From Massilia agrisoli (GTDB lineage: Bacteria > Pseudomonadota > Gammaproteobacteria > Burkholderiales > Burkholderiaceae_D): 64,000 bases of DNA. Both the position numbers and the translations under genes were made by a program. Location of the stretch: NCBI RefSeq assembly GCF_020831365.1, contig NZ_JAJHPV010000021.1:372001-436000 (forward strand), read 5' to 3'. Position 1 is the first letter of the stretch. Every line of letters starts with the position of its first letter. Shown here piece after piece: positions 26,718 through 35,116 of the stretch. The notes under the pieces are model-generated. The model was not told where the DNA came from, did not search any database, and was given only the letters and a program-made list of their open reading frames with translations.

Positions 26718-28027
26718 AACTACATATCAAGAATGGTCGATTGATCGACCCGGCAAACGGCATTGACGCAGTCACCGATTTGTTCATTGACGGCGGCGTG
26801 GTTGCCGCAACCGGCACGGCGCCGGCAGGCTTTGAAGCCGAGCGCGTCATCGACGCCACCGGCCTGGTGGTCGCTCCTGGCCTGGTCGACCTGTCGGCGC
26901 GCCTGCGCGAGCCGGGCTACGAGTACAAGGCGACGCTGGAATCGGAAATGCAGGCGGCGGTGCAGGGCGGCGTGACCAGCCTGGTGTGCCCGCCCGACAC
27001 CGACCCGGTGCTCGACGAGCCGGGCCTGGTCGAGATGCTCAAGTACCGCGCGCGCAACCTGAACCAGGCGAACGTCCATCCGCTGGGCGCGCTGACGATG
27101 GGCTTGCAGGGCAAGGCGCTGACCGAGATGGCCGAATTGACCGAAGCAGGCTGCATCGGCTTCGCCCAGGCCGAGGAACCGATCGAGGACACCACCGTGC
27201 TGCTGCGCGCAATGCAGTACGCGAAAACCTTCGACTACACCGTCTGGCTGCGTCCGCAGGACGCGCACATCGGCCGGGGCGGCATCGCCCACAGCGGCCC
27301 GCTGGCGTCGCGCCTTGGCCTGTCCGGCGTACCCGTGATGTCCGAGACTATTGCGCTGCACACGATTTTCGAGCTGGTGCGCTCGACCGGCGCGCGGGTT
27401 CACCTGTGCCGCATGTCGTCGGCCGCGGGGCTTGACCTGGTACGCGCCGCCAAGAAGGAAGGCCTGCCAATCACTTGCGACGTCGGCGCGCACCATGTGC
27501 ACATGACCGACGCCGATATCGGCTTCTTCGACTCGAAGGCGCGCGTGGCGCCGCCGTTCCGCAGCCAGCGCGACCGCGACGCGATCCGCGCCGGGCTGTT
27601 CGACGGCACCGTCGACGCCATGTGCTCGGACCATACGCCGGTCGATGACGACGAAAAGCTGCTGCCGTTCGCGGAAGCCTCGCCGGGCGCGACCGGGCTG
27701 GAACTGCTGCTGTCGCTGGCGCTGAAGTGGGCTGACGATTACGCCGCAAGCCAGCATGCCGAAGCAGGTTCGCAGTCACCGCTGTCGCGCGCGATTGCGC
27801 GCATCACGGCTGATGCAGCCCGTGTTGCGGGCCTGAAGGCGGGTACGCTGGCGCCTGGCGCCGCCGCAGACGTGGTGGTGTTCGATGCGGGCGCGCGCTG
27901 GAAGGTGGAAGCGTCTGCCCTCGCCAGCCAGGGCAAGCACACGCCGTTCGTCGGCTACGAGCTGACCGGGCAGGTGCTCACGACGATCGTCGCGGGCCAC
28001 GTGGCCTACGAACGCCAAGCCAAATAG
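26714..28027 (+). CDS. PyrC', dihydroorotase-like non-catalytic ATCase partner
   Basis: An amidohydrolase-fold protein of 437 residues, dihydroorotase-like from end to end, but with active-site ligands lost. The usual DxHxHLRxPG reads [10 protein letters not shown], so both metal His are gone; the HxxH-type motif reads VHLCRMSS and PHH reads AHH. An Asp in MCSDHTP remains. This pattern, the size and the 4-nt overlap with pyrB match the pseudo-dihydroorotase (PyrC' or PyrX) of Pseudomonas, which is needed for ATCase assembly but does not hydrolyse dihydroorotate. A catalytic pyrC is expected elsewhere in the genome. Confidence 0.85.
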   Translation: MKLHIKNGRLIDPANGIDAVTDLFIDGGVVAATGTAPAGFEAERVIDATGLVVAPGLVDLSARLREPGYEYKATLESEMQAAVQGGVTSLVCPPDTDPVLDEPGLVEMLKYRARNLNQANVHPLGALTMGLQGKALTEMAELTEAGCIGFAQAEEPIEDTTVLLRAMQYAKTFDYTVWLRPQDAHIGRGGIAHSGPLASRLGLSGVPVMSETIALHTIFELVRSTGARVHLCRMSSAAGLDLVRAAKKEGLPITCDVGAHHVHMTDADIGFFDSKARVAPPFRSQRDRDAIRAGLFDGTVDAMCSDHTPVDDDEKLLPFAEASPGATGLELLLSLALKWADDYAASQHAEAGSQSPLSRAIARITADAARVAGLKAGTLAPGAAADVVVFDAGARWKVEASALASQGKHTPFVGYELTGQVLTTIVAGHVAYERQAK

Positions 28028-28034
28028 CACCTCG

Positions 28035-28130
28035 CCGTCGTTCCCGCGAACGCGGGAACCCATACCCTGCGTGCATTGACGCTCAGTATGGGTTCCCGCG
28101 GGGCCGCCGAGACGTTCGCGGGAACGACGG
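28035..28130. repeat. Inverted pair of CGTTCCCGC REP-like elements
   Basis: Element A (28035-28065) reads CCGTCGTTCCCGCGAACG then CGGGAACCCATAC. Element B (28086-28130) is largely its reverse complement, starting GTATGGGTTCCCGCG and ending CGCGGGAACGACGG with about 14 extra bases in its middle. A 20-nt spacer separates them, so the whole block can fold into one long branched stem after pyrC'. The same motif occurs at 4702 and 39360. Confidence 0.75.
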
Positions 28131-28150
28131 TGCCACTGTACTGGTCCACA

Positions 28151-28879
28151 TTGAATCTTCGACTCACCTTACGCCTTGCCCGTATCCTACTGCACCTGCT
28201 GGAGGGGCTGGTAACCTGCGCTATCGTTTTCCCGTGGGTTGGAACTGGCCGCCGCAGCGCGCGTATCCAGAACTGGTCGCGCCGCCTGCTGGCGATCTGC
28301 AAGGTCACCGTCGCGGCGCCTTCGGGCGCGCCGGCCTTGCATCACGCGCTGATCGTCGCCAACCATGTGTCGTGGCTCGACATTTTCGTCATCAATTCGG
28401 TACACCCGTGCCGCTTCGTCGCCAAATCCGAAATCCGCGAATGGCCGGTGCTTGGCTGGCTGGTCGAACAGGCCGGCACCGTGTTCATCGCGCGCGGCAG
28501 CCGGCGCGACCTGCGTAGCGTGTTCAAAGGGATTGTCGCCGCGCTCCAGATGGGCGCGCGCGTCGCCTTTTTCCCTGAAGGGACGACCGCGCCGCAGGGT
28601 ACCGTCCTGCCGTTTCATGCCAACCTGTTCGAGGCCGCGGTGGACGCAAAAGTGCAGGTGCAGCCCTACGCGCTCAGGTATCTCGATGCGAATGGCGCGC
28701 TGCACCCGGCGGTGGACTTCGTCGGCGACATGACCTTCGTGCAGAGCGTGATGGCCATCCTCGCATCCGGGTCGATCCGCGCGGAGCTGGTTCGCCTCGC
28801 GCCGATCGACGCCGCCGGCGCGCACCGGCGCGAACTGGCGGACCGGGCCCACGGCGCCATCCAGGGCGCGCTCGGCTGA
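28151..28879 (+). CDS. Lysophospholipid/1-acylglycerol-3-phosphate acyltransferase family
   Basis: Inner-membrane PlsC-superfamily acyltransferase of about 242 residues. It has an N-terminal membrane helix (LARILLHLLEGLVTCAIVF), catalytic NHVSWLD (intact HX4D), RFVAKSEIREWPVLGWL, and the substrate-binding FFPEGTT. It should acylate a lysolipid using acyl-CoA or acyl-ACP. The start is uncertain: no ATG lies near the first helix. TTG 28151 is chosen because earlier in-frame starts at 28076, 28088 and 28130 lie within the REP-like repeat. It converges directly on apaH with no gap. A second PlsC paralogue lies at 40337. Confidence 0.8.
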   Translation: MNLRLTLRLARILLHLLEGLVTCAIVFPWVGTGRRSARIQNWSRRLLAICKVTVAAPSGAPALHHALIVANHVSWLDIFVINSVHPCRFVAKSEIREWPVLGWLVEQAGTVFIARGSRRDLRSVFKGIVAALQMGARVAFFPEGTTAPQGTVLPFHANLFEAAVDAKVQVQPYALRYLDANGALHPAVDFVGDMTFVQSVMAILASGSIRAELVRLAPIDAAGAHRRELADRAHGAIQGALG

Positions 28880-29728
28880 CTACTTCTTCTTGCCGCTGTG
28901 CGGCTTGTATTCCGGGCAGTCGACCTGCAGCAGGCGGCGGTCGTCAAGGCATACCGCGGTCAGCTTGCCGCCCCAGACGCAGCCACTGTCGAGGCCAATA
29001 ACGTCGTCGCGCATCAGGAGGCCCAGCGCCGACCAGTGGCCGAACACCACGGTCACGTCGTGCGTCTGGCGGCCTTCCAGGTCGAACCACGGCAGCAGGC
29101 CTGACCCTGCCGGCGCAGCGGCGCTTTCTTTCTGCTTGAAGTCCATCACGCCGCCAGGGGTGCACAGGCGCATGCGGGTCAGCGCGTTGACGATGCAGCG
29201 CAGGCGCGCGATGCCGGTCAGCGACTCGTCCCAGCGATCCGGGGTGTTTCCATACATCTGGGCGAGGAAATCGCGCCAGCCGGCCCCGCGCAAGGCCGCT
29301 TGCACTTCCGCGGCCAGCGCCATCACTTTGTCGGCGGACCATTGCGGCAGCACGCCCGCATGCACCAGCAGGCAGCGGCCGGAGCGCAGCGCCAATGGAC
29401 GCTGGCGCAGCCAGCCGACCAGTTCATCGCGGTCGGGCGCGGCCAGGATGGGGTCAAGCGTGTCCGACGGCGACACCGCCTGCGCGCCCGCGGCCACCGC
29501 CAGCAGGTGCAGGTCGTGATTGCCGAGCAGGGCTTCGACCCGTCCGCCGCTGGCCTCCTGCAGCGCGCGCACGCGGCGCAGCGCGCCGAGCGAGTCCGGG
29601 CCCCGGTTGATCAGGTCACCGACAAAAAGGATGCTGGCGTCGCCTTGCGCATCTGCGTGTATCCGGTCGAGCAGCAGTTGCGCTTCATGGGCGCAGCCCT
29701 GCAAGTCGCCGATGGCGTAAGTCCTCAT
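28880..29728 (-). CDS. apaH: Symmetrical bis(5'-nucleosyl)-tetraphosphatase
   Basis: Hydrolyses Ap4A to two ADP and also removes Np4 caps from RNA. The 282-residue protein has the metallophosphatase signatures GDLQGC, FVGDLINRGPDS and GNHDLHLL, and later VFGHWSALG and GLDSGCVWGGKLTAVCLDD, all ApaH-specific. The usual GDxHG reads GDLQG, as is normal in ApaH. It is alone on this strand and divergent from rfbB over 91 nt; an AT-rich TAGAAT lies in the gap, but no complete promoter could be assigned. Confidence 0.95.
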   Translation of the reverse strand: MRTYAIGDLQGCAHEAQLLLDRIHADAQGDASILFVGDLINRGPDSLGALRRVRALQEASGGRVEALLGNHDLHLLAVAAGAQAVSPSDTLDPILAAPDRDELVGWLRQRPLALRSGRCLLVHAGVLPQWSADKVMALAAEVQAALRGAGWRDFLAQMYGNTPDRWDESLTGIARLRCIVNALTRMRLCTPGGVMDFKQKESAAAPAGSGLLPWFDLEGRQTHDVTVVFGHWSALGLLMRDDVIGLDSGCVWGGKLTAVCLDDRRLLQVDCPEYKPHSGKKK

Positions 29729-29819
29729 TCCTGTTTACCCATATGATGAAATTACTAAGAAGAGCGCAAGTTTCGCATAGAATTATGCCTTCGGATCAAC
29801 AACCCAGGCGGGATACTTC

Positions 29820-30887
29820 ATGATTTTCGTTACCGGCGGCGCCGGTTTCATCGGCTCGAATTTCGTCCTCGACTGGCTTGCGCAGTCGGGCGAGGGCATC
29901 GTCAACGTCGACAAACTGACTTACGCCGGCAACCTGGACAACCTTGTTTCGCTGCAGGGCGACGCGCGCCACCACTTTGTGCGCGGCGATATCTGCGATG
30001 GCGACGCGATGCTGGCGCTGCTGGAACAATACCGGCCGCGCGCGCTCGTGCATTTTGCCGCCGAAAGCCATGTCGACCGCTCGATCCACTCTCCTTCCGC
30101 ATTCATCACGACTAATGTGAGCGGTACCTTCGCATTGCTTGAAGCGGCCCGCGCGTATTGGAATACGTTGACCGGCAGGGAAAAGGACGAATTCCGCTTC
30201 GTGCATATTTCGACCGACGAGGTGTACGGCTCGCTGGGCGAAAACGACGCGCCATTTACCGAAATGACGGCTTATGCGCCAAACAGCCCGTATTCCGCAT
30301 CGAAGGCATCGTCCGACCACCTGGTGCGCGCCTATTTCCATACCTATGGCCTGCCCACGATTACCACCAATTGTTCAAACAATTACGGGCCTTACCAGTT
30401 CCCTGAAAAGCTGATCCCGCTGGTGATGGCCAATGCCCTCGCCGGCAAACCGCTGCCGATCTATGGCGACGGCGGCCAGGTTCGCGACTGGCTGTATGTA
30501 AGCGACCACTGCGCGGCGGTGCGGCGCGCGCTCGAAGCCGGCCGGCCGGGCGAGGTGTATAACGTCGGCGGCTGGAACGAAATGAAGAATATCGACGTGG
30601 TGCGCACGCTTTGCGCCATTCTCGACGAGCTCAGGCCGGCACCGGGCCGCAGCTACGCCAGCCAGGTCAGGTTTGTGGCGGACCGTCCCGGCCACGACCG
30701 CCGCTATGCCGTCGACGCCGGAAAGATCGAACGCGAACTCGGGTGGAAGCCAGTTGAGACATTCGACACCGGCATTCGCAAAACCGTGCAATGGTATCTG
30801 GACCATCAGGACTGGGTGGCCAATGTGCAGTCGGGCGCCTACCTGTCATGGGTCGAGCAAAATTACGCGAAACGGGAGGCCAGTTGA
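29820..30887 (+). CDS. rfbB: dTDP-glucose 4,6-dehydratase
   Basis: Second step of dTDP-L-rhamnose synthesis, making dTDP-4-keto-6-deoxyglucose. It is an extended short-chain dehydrogenase of 355 residues with NAD loop [29 protein letters not shown] (the Thr-Asp-Glu catalytic trio), and [10 protein letters not shown] with the Tyr-Lys pair. [18 protein letters not shown] and the C-terminal GWKP are also typical. First gene of rfbBACD, whose members overlap by one to four bases. The resulting rhamnose is usually a component of O-antigen or other surface polysaccharide. Confidence 0.96.
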   Translation: MIFVTGGAGFIGSNFVLDWLAQSGEGIVNVDKLTYAGNLDNLVSLQGDARHHFVRGDICDGDAMLALLEQYRPRALVHFAAESHVDRSIHSPSAFITTNVSGTFALLEAARAYWNTLTGREKDEFRFVHISTDEVYGSLGENDAPFTEMTAYAPNSPYSASKASSDHLVRAYFHTYGLPTITTNCSNNYGPYQFPEKLIPLVMANALAGKPLPIYGDGGQVRDWLYVSDHCAAVRRALEAGRPGEVYNVGGWNEMKNIDVVRTLCAILDELRPAPGRSYASQVRFVADRPGHDRRYAVDAGKIERELGWKPVETFDTGIRKTVQWYLDHQDWVANVQSGAYLSWVEQNYAKREAS

Positions 30888-31774
30888 ATAGCAGGGCGCG
30901 CAAGGGAATTATCCTGGCCGGCGGATCGGGAACCAGGCTGTATCCCGTGACCATGAGCGTATCGAAGCAGTTGCTGCCGATTTACGACAAGCCGATGATT
31001 TACTATCCGCTGACCACGCTGATGTTGGCTGGAATCCGCGACATCCTGATTATCTCGACGCCGCAAGATACGCCGCGATTCCAGGATTTGCTGGGTGACG
31101 GCTCGCAGTGGGGCATCAGCCTCAGCTACGCGGTGCAGCCGGAACCGGAAGGCCTGGCGCAGGCATTCGTGATCGGGCGCGATTTTGTCGGCGGCGGGCC
31201 GTCGGCGCTAATCCTTGGCGACAATATCTATTATGGACATGGCCTCGACCAGAAGCTGAGCGTGGCCAATGCGCGCACCGCTGGCGCCACCGTGTTTGCG
31301 TACCACGTGCTCGACCCGGAGCGTTATGGCGTGGTTGAATTCGACGCCGGGCAGCGTGCCGTCTCGATCGAGGAAAAACCGCGCCAGCCAAAGTCCAATT
31401 ACGCGGTCACCGGGCTGTATTTTTATGACAGCCAGGTGTGCGACATCGCCGCGTCGATCAAGCCGTCGGCGCGCGGCGAACTGGAAATCACCGATGTCAA
31501 CCGGACTTATCTTGAAGCGCAACAGCTATCGGTGGAAGTCATGGGGCGCGGCCTGGCCTGGCTCGATACCGGCACCCACGAATCGCTGCTCGAGGCCTCG
31601 CAATTCATCGCCACCATAGAAAAGCGCCAGGGCCTGAAAGTGGCGGTGCCCGAAGAGATTGCCTACCGCAAGGGTTATATCGATGCGCAAGCGCTCGAGC
31701 GGCTGGCCGATCCACTGAAAAAAAACGGCTACGGCCAATATCTGCTCCGCGTGCTCAACGATAAGGTATTTTGA
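30884..31774 (+). CDS. rfbA: Glucose-1-phosphate thymidylyltransferase
   Basis: First step of dTDP-rhamnose synthesis: dTTP plus glucose-1-phosphate. The 296-residue nucleotidyltransferase starts with the signature [16 protein letters not shown], continues with [17 protein letters not shown] and [10 protein letters not shown], and later has [20 protein letters not shown] 30884 is preferred: GGGAGG lies five bases upstream, it overlaps the rfbB stop by 4 nt, and it gives the family length, whereas longer frames run deep into rfbB. Confidence 0.95.
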   Translation: MNSRARKGIILAGGSGTRLYPVTMSVSKQLLPIYDKPMIYYPLTTLMLAGIRDILIISTPQDTPRFQDLLGDGSQWGISLSYAVQPEPEGLAQAFVIGRDFVGGGPSALILGDNIYYGHGLDQKLSVANARTAGATVFAYHVLDPERYGVVEFDAGQRAVSIEEKPRQPKSNYAVTGLYFYDSQVCDIAASIKPSARGELEITDVNRTYLEAQQLSVEVMGRGLAWLDTGTHESLLEASQFIATIEKRQGLKVAVPEEIAYRKGYIDAQALERLADPLKKNGYGQYLLRVLNDKVF

Positions 31775-32319
31775 TGAAAGTTACGCCCACCTCCATGCCG
31801 GAAGTCCTGGTATTCGAGCCGACTGTCTTCGGTGATGACCGCGGCTTTTTCTATGAAAGCTATAACGCGCGCCAGTTTTCGCAAATGACGGGCCTGTCGG
31901 TCAATTTTGTCCAGGATAACCATTCGCGCTCGGCCAAAAACGTTTTGCGCGGGCTGCATTACCAGATCCGCCAGCCGCAGGGCAAACTGGTGCGGGTGGT
32001 ATCGGGCGCGATTTTCGACGTGGTCGTCGATATCCGCGCCTCGTCGCCGTTTTTCGGCCGCTGGGTAGGTGTCGAGCTGTCCGCCGAAAACCGCCGCCAG
32101 CTGTGGGTGCCGCCCGGTTTTGCACACGGCTTCGTGGTCACCAGCGATAACGCCGAATGCCTCTACAAGACCACCGATTACTGGTCGCCCGAGCACGAGC
32201 GTTCGATCCTGTGGAACGACCCGGCGCTGGCCATCGAATGGCCGCTGTCCGGTACGCCTATGTTGTCGGGCAAAGATAGCCAGGGCAAGCTGCTTGCCGA
32301 CGCCGAAGTATTCCCATGA
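31774..32319 (+). CDS. rfbC: dTDP-4-dehydrorhamnose 3,5-epimerase
   Basis: Cupin-fold epimerase of 181 residues. RGFFYESYNARQF, VQDNHSRSAKNVLRGLHYQ (the catalytic His of RmlC lies in GLHYQ), GAIFDVVVDIR, and WVPPGFAHGFVV are the conserved family segments; the catalytic Tyr is expected in the ECLYKTTDYW segment. ATG 31774 overlaps the rfbA stop by one base (TGATG), and the 3' end overlaps rfbD. Confidence 0.95.
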   Translation: MKVTPTSMPEVLVFEPTVFGDDRGFFYESYNARQFSQMTGLSVNFVQDNHSRSAKNVLRGLHYQIRQPQGKLVRVVSGAIFDVVVDIRASSPFFGRWVGVELSAENRRQLWVPPGFAHGFVVTSDNAECLYKTTDYWSPEHERSILWNDPALAIEWPLSGTPMLSGKDSQGKLLADAEVFP

Positions 32320-33170
32320 GGATATTGCTGACTGGCGCGGGTGGGCAGGTCGGCTATGAGCTGGCGCGCAGCCTGCAGCCACTGGGGCAGGTAATGGCCG
32401 TGGACCGGTCCGCCATGGACTTGTCCGACCTCGGCCAGGTCCGCGATGTGATCCGTTCGGTCAAGCCTGGCCTGATCGTGAACGCGGCGGCCTATACGGC
32501 GGTGGACAAGGCGGAGTCGGAACCGCAACTCGCACGCCGCGTCAACGCCGAAGCGCCCGAGGCCATGGCGGTTGAGGCGCGCAAACTGGGCGCGGCGATG
32601 GTGCACTATTCGACCGATTACGTGTTCGACGGCAGCAAGTCCGGCGCCTACGTGGAGAGTGATACGCCCAACCCGCTCAACGTCTACGGACAGAGCAAGC
32701 TGGACGGTGAGCAGGCGGTTGCCGCAGCCGGGATCGACCACCTGATCCTGCGCACCAGCTGGGTATATGGCATGCGCGGGAAAAACTTCCTGCTGACCAT
32801 GCTGCGCCTCGCAAAAGAGCGCGACGAGTTGCGCGTGGTATGCGACCAGCATGGCGCCCCGACCTGGAGCCGGACGGTGGCGGATACCAGCGCAGTGCTG
32901 CTGGCCAAGGCCCAACAGGGCGGGCGCGACTGGTGGGCACAACACACCGGCCTGTACCACCTGGGAAGCGGCGGCCAGACGACCTGGTGCGGCTTTACCG
33001 AAGAAATCCTTGCATTGCAGAAGTTGAACTGCAAGCTGGTGCCGATCACAACGGCTGATTATCCCTTGCCGGCGCGCCGTCCCCAGAATTCCCTGCTCGA
33101 TTGCACCCGCTTGCGCGCCCTGTGTGCGTTGCCGGATTGGCGCGACGCGCTCGCTTTGTGCCTGGAATGA
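32316..33170 (+). CDS. rfbD: dTDP-4-dehydrorhamnose reductase
   Basis: Final step of dTDP-L-rhamnose synthesis. The 284-residue NAD(P)H-dependent reductase has the N-terminal loop LLTGAGGQVGYEL, NAAAYTAVDKAE, VHYSTDYVFDG, NVYGQSKLDGE with the Tyr-Lys pair, and LRTSWVYG. It overlaps rfbC by 4 nt (ATGA). No glycosyltransferase gene follows directly: 268 nt of AT-richer DNA separate it from a WecA-like transferase. Confidence 0.95.
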   Translation: MRILLTGAGGQVGYELARSLQPLGQVMAVDRSAMDLSDLGQVRDVIRSVKPGLIVNAAAYTAVDKAESEPQLARRVNAEAPEAMAVEARKLGAAMVHYSTDYVFDGSKSGAYVESDTPNPLNVYGQSKLDGEQAVAAAGIDHLILRTSWVYGMRGKNFLLTMLRLAKERDELRVVCDQHGAPTWSRTVADTSAVLLAKAQQGGRDWWAQHTGLYHLGSGGQTTWCGFTEEILALQKLNCKLVPITTADYPLPARRPQNSLLDCTRLRALCALPDWRDALALCLE

Positions 33171-33438
33171 GCGATAAGGTGGAAATTCATTATTTCGAAA
33201 TGTAAATCTCCTCGGATATATCGAATGCTGCAAGCACAATCTCGGTGCTTTATCGAAAAGCAATTGCCGGTTGTTCAATAAAAGAGTTTGCTGAACTGTC
33301 AAGACAGTACCTTCCAATCCGGTACAATCACGGCATTTGGTGTGGATGTTCCGATCAAGCTGCGGTTGCAGCCGCTATTAACTTACCAGGCAGGGCACGA
33401 GCTTGCCGGGGGCTTGTTCTTATAGAATAATAAAATTA
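33171..33438. other. AT-rich spacer between rfbD and the WecA-like gene
   Basis: No credible reading frame. The base composition is clearly richer in A and T than its surroundings. Promoter-like pieces exist: a TACAAT near 33323 without a good -35, and TTGCCG (33403-33408) 17 nt from AATAAT (33426-33431), which would start a leaderless transcript at the ATG 33439. Neither is convincing alone. Confidence 0.4.
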
Positions 33439-34536
33439 ATGTTTTCTTTCCTCGTGAGTTTCGTCGCGTCCGCGCTCCTGACCCTGCTGGTAATTAAGCA
33501 GGTGAGGCTGCACGGGCGCGCACTCGATACCGATTTCCTCGGCGTTCAAAAAGTCCATTCGCACGCGGTGGCGCGGATCGGCGGCCTGCCGATTTTTCTC
33601 GCGGTCGTGACCAGCGCGGCGATTTCCATCTGGCGCGTGCCGGACATGTCGGGCTGGCTGCTGGGGCTGTTGTTATGTTCGTCGGTCGCGTTCGCGGCCG
33701 GCATCGTCGAAGACTATACCGGCAACGTCAGCGCATCGCGGCGCCTGTTATTGACGATGGTGGCGGCGCTGCTTGGCTACTTCCTGCTCGACGCGCGCCT
33801 GGCACGCATCGATATGCCGTTTGGCGGCTCGCTGGTATTCGACTATATCTGGCTGGCCTTGCCCTTCACCCTGCTGGCGGTGGCCGGCATTGCCAACGCC
33901 GTCAATATCATCGATGGCTTTAACGGCCTGGCCAGCGTTGTCACGATCTGCATGCTGATTTCGCTCGCCTATGTGGCGTTCCAGGTGGGCGACGTGTTTG
34001 TGCTGGTGGCGGCCCTGATGGTGGCGGGGGCGACTGCAGGCTTCCTGATTTGGAATTACCCGGTCGGGCTGATTTTCCTGGGCGACGGCGGCGCGTATTT
34101 CATCGGATTCATGCTGGGCGAGCTGGCATTGCTGCTGGTGATGCGCAACCCGCAGGTCTCGACCTGGTATGCCGCCTTGCTGCTGATTTACCCGGCTTTT
34201 GAAACCTTATTCTCGGCCTATCGCCGGATGTTTGTACGCGGGAAGTCACCCGCAATGCCGGACGGTATACATTTGCACAGCCTGATATTCCGCCGCATCG
34301 TGCAATGGGCGGTAGGCCGCGCGGAGGCGCGCGCCCTGATGCGCCGTAACTCGCTGACATCGCCTTACTTGTGGACGTTTTCACTGATGGCGGTAATACC
34401 GGCAACGGTGTTCTGGCGAAATACAGGTATATTGATTTGTTTCTGTTTATTGTTCGTTATCAGCTACATTTGGTTGTATGCGCGTATCGTTCGATTCAAG
34501 TCACCGAGGTGGCTGATAATGTACAAGAAGGACTAG
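33439..34536 (+). CDS. WecA/MraY-type undecaprenyl-phosphate sugar-phosphate transferase
   Basis: Polytopic inner-membrane GT4 enzyme of 365 residues with about ten membrane helices. It should transfer a sugar 1-phosphate to undecaprenyl phosphate, starting a lipid-linked glycan. Signatures are GIVEDYTGN (the family D-D motif region), NAVNIIDGFNGLAS, FLGDGGAYFIGF, and the cytoplasmic His motif DGIHLHSLIFRR. ATG 33439 is preferred; a longer start would add a polar stretch before the first helix. Lying after rfbBACD, it probably primes O-antigen or exopolysaccharide synthesis; the sugar is not predictable. Confidence 0.85.
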   Translation: MFSFLVSFVASALLTLLVIKQVRLHGRALDTDFLGVQKVHSHAVARIGGLPIFLAVVTSAAISIWRVPDMSGWLLGLLLCSSVAFAAGIVEDYTGNVSASRRLLLTMVAALLGYFLLDARLARIDMPFGGSLVFDYIWLALPFTLLAVAGIANAVNIIDGFNGLASVVTICMLISLAYVAFQVGDVFVLVAALMVAGATAGFLIWNYPVGLIFLGDGGAYFIGFMLGELALLLVMRNPQVSTWYAALLLIYPAFETLFSAYRRMFVRGKSPAMPDGIHLHSLIFRRIVQWAVGRAEARALMRRNSLTSPYLWTFSLMAVIPATVFWRNTGILICFCLLFVISYIWLYARIVRFKSPRWLIMYKKD

Positions 34537-34615
34537 CATTTGTCCGGGATTGTAGTATATTGCGACAATTGGTGATATTTCACTTATTCGTTCAAACCAC
34601 AACTAAGGAACCATG

Positions 34616-34927
34616 ATGGATCTGTCAAATATGTCCGTTGGTGATTTGCGTAACCTGCAGGATCAAATCAAACAGGAAATGAAAAAGCGTGAGCACCAGG
34701 AAGTCGCAAAGGCTCGCGAACAAATCATGGCTATCGCGCAAAGCGTCGGCGTACCTTTGAAAGACCTGATCGGCACCGGCGCGCGCGGCGGTAAAACTGG
34801 CAGCGTCGCGGTCCGTTATCGCCACCCTGACAATTCAGCCCAGCAGTGGACCGGCCGCGGCCGCCAGCCAAAGTGGGTCAAGGAATGGGTTGAAGGCGGC
34901 AAATCGCTGGACAAGCTGCGCGTTTAA
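34616..34927 (+). CDS. H-NS family nucleoid-associated protein
   Basis: A 103-residue DNA-binding protein. The N-terminal helical oligomerisation segment (about 1-45, LRNLQDQIKQEMKKREHQEVAK) precedes a C-terminal H-NS domain with YRHPDNSAQQWTGRGRQPKWVKEW, where TGRGRQP is the AT-hook-like minor-groove motif. Such proteins silence AT-rich, often acquired DNA. A double ATG is present; the second (34616) is better spaced from AAGGAA. It sits in the AT-richer rfb-wecA neighbourhood, which may itself be a target. Confidence 0.92.
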   Translation: MDLSNMSVGDLRNLQDQIKQEMKKREHQEVAKAREQIMAIAQSVGVPLKDLIGTGARGGKTGSVAVRYRHPDNSAQQWTGRGRQPKWVKEWVEGGKSLDKLRV

Positions 34928-35116
34928 GCCAGTCCCATGTAGCGGCACGACTCGCGGGCGCATTTCCCAAGCGCCCCGCTTGCCGCTACAATATGATGTG
35001 TTCTATTCAATCTAATTCCCTTAGCTTCCGACGGTTTCCCTTGTTTGCCGCGCCCGCGATTGAACCGGGCCGCGCAGGGTCCGCGCGCCGCGTTTAATTC
35101 AAAGGTAAAAACAAAC

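Noticed and set aside
33403-33431. TTGCCG-17-AATAAT as promoter of the WecA-like gene
   Set aside because: Transcription would begin at the ATG itself, making a leaderless mRNA; plausible but too weak to call as a separate feature.
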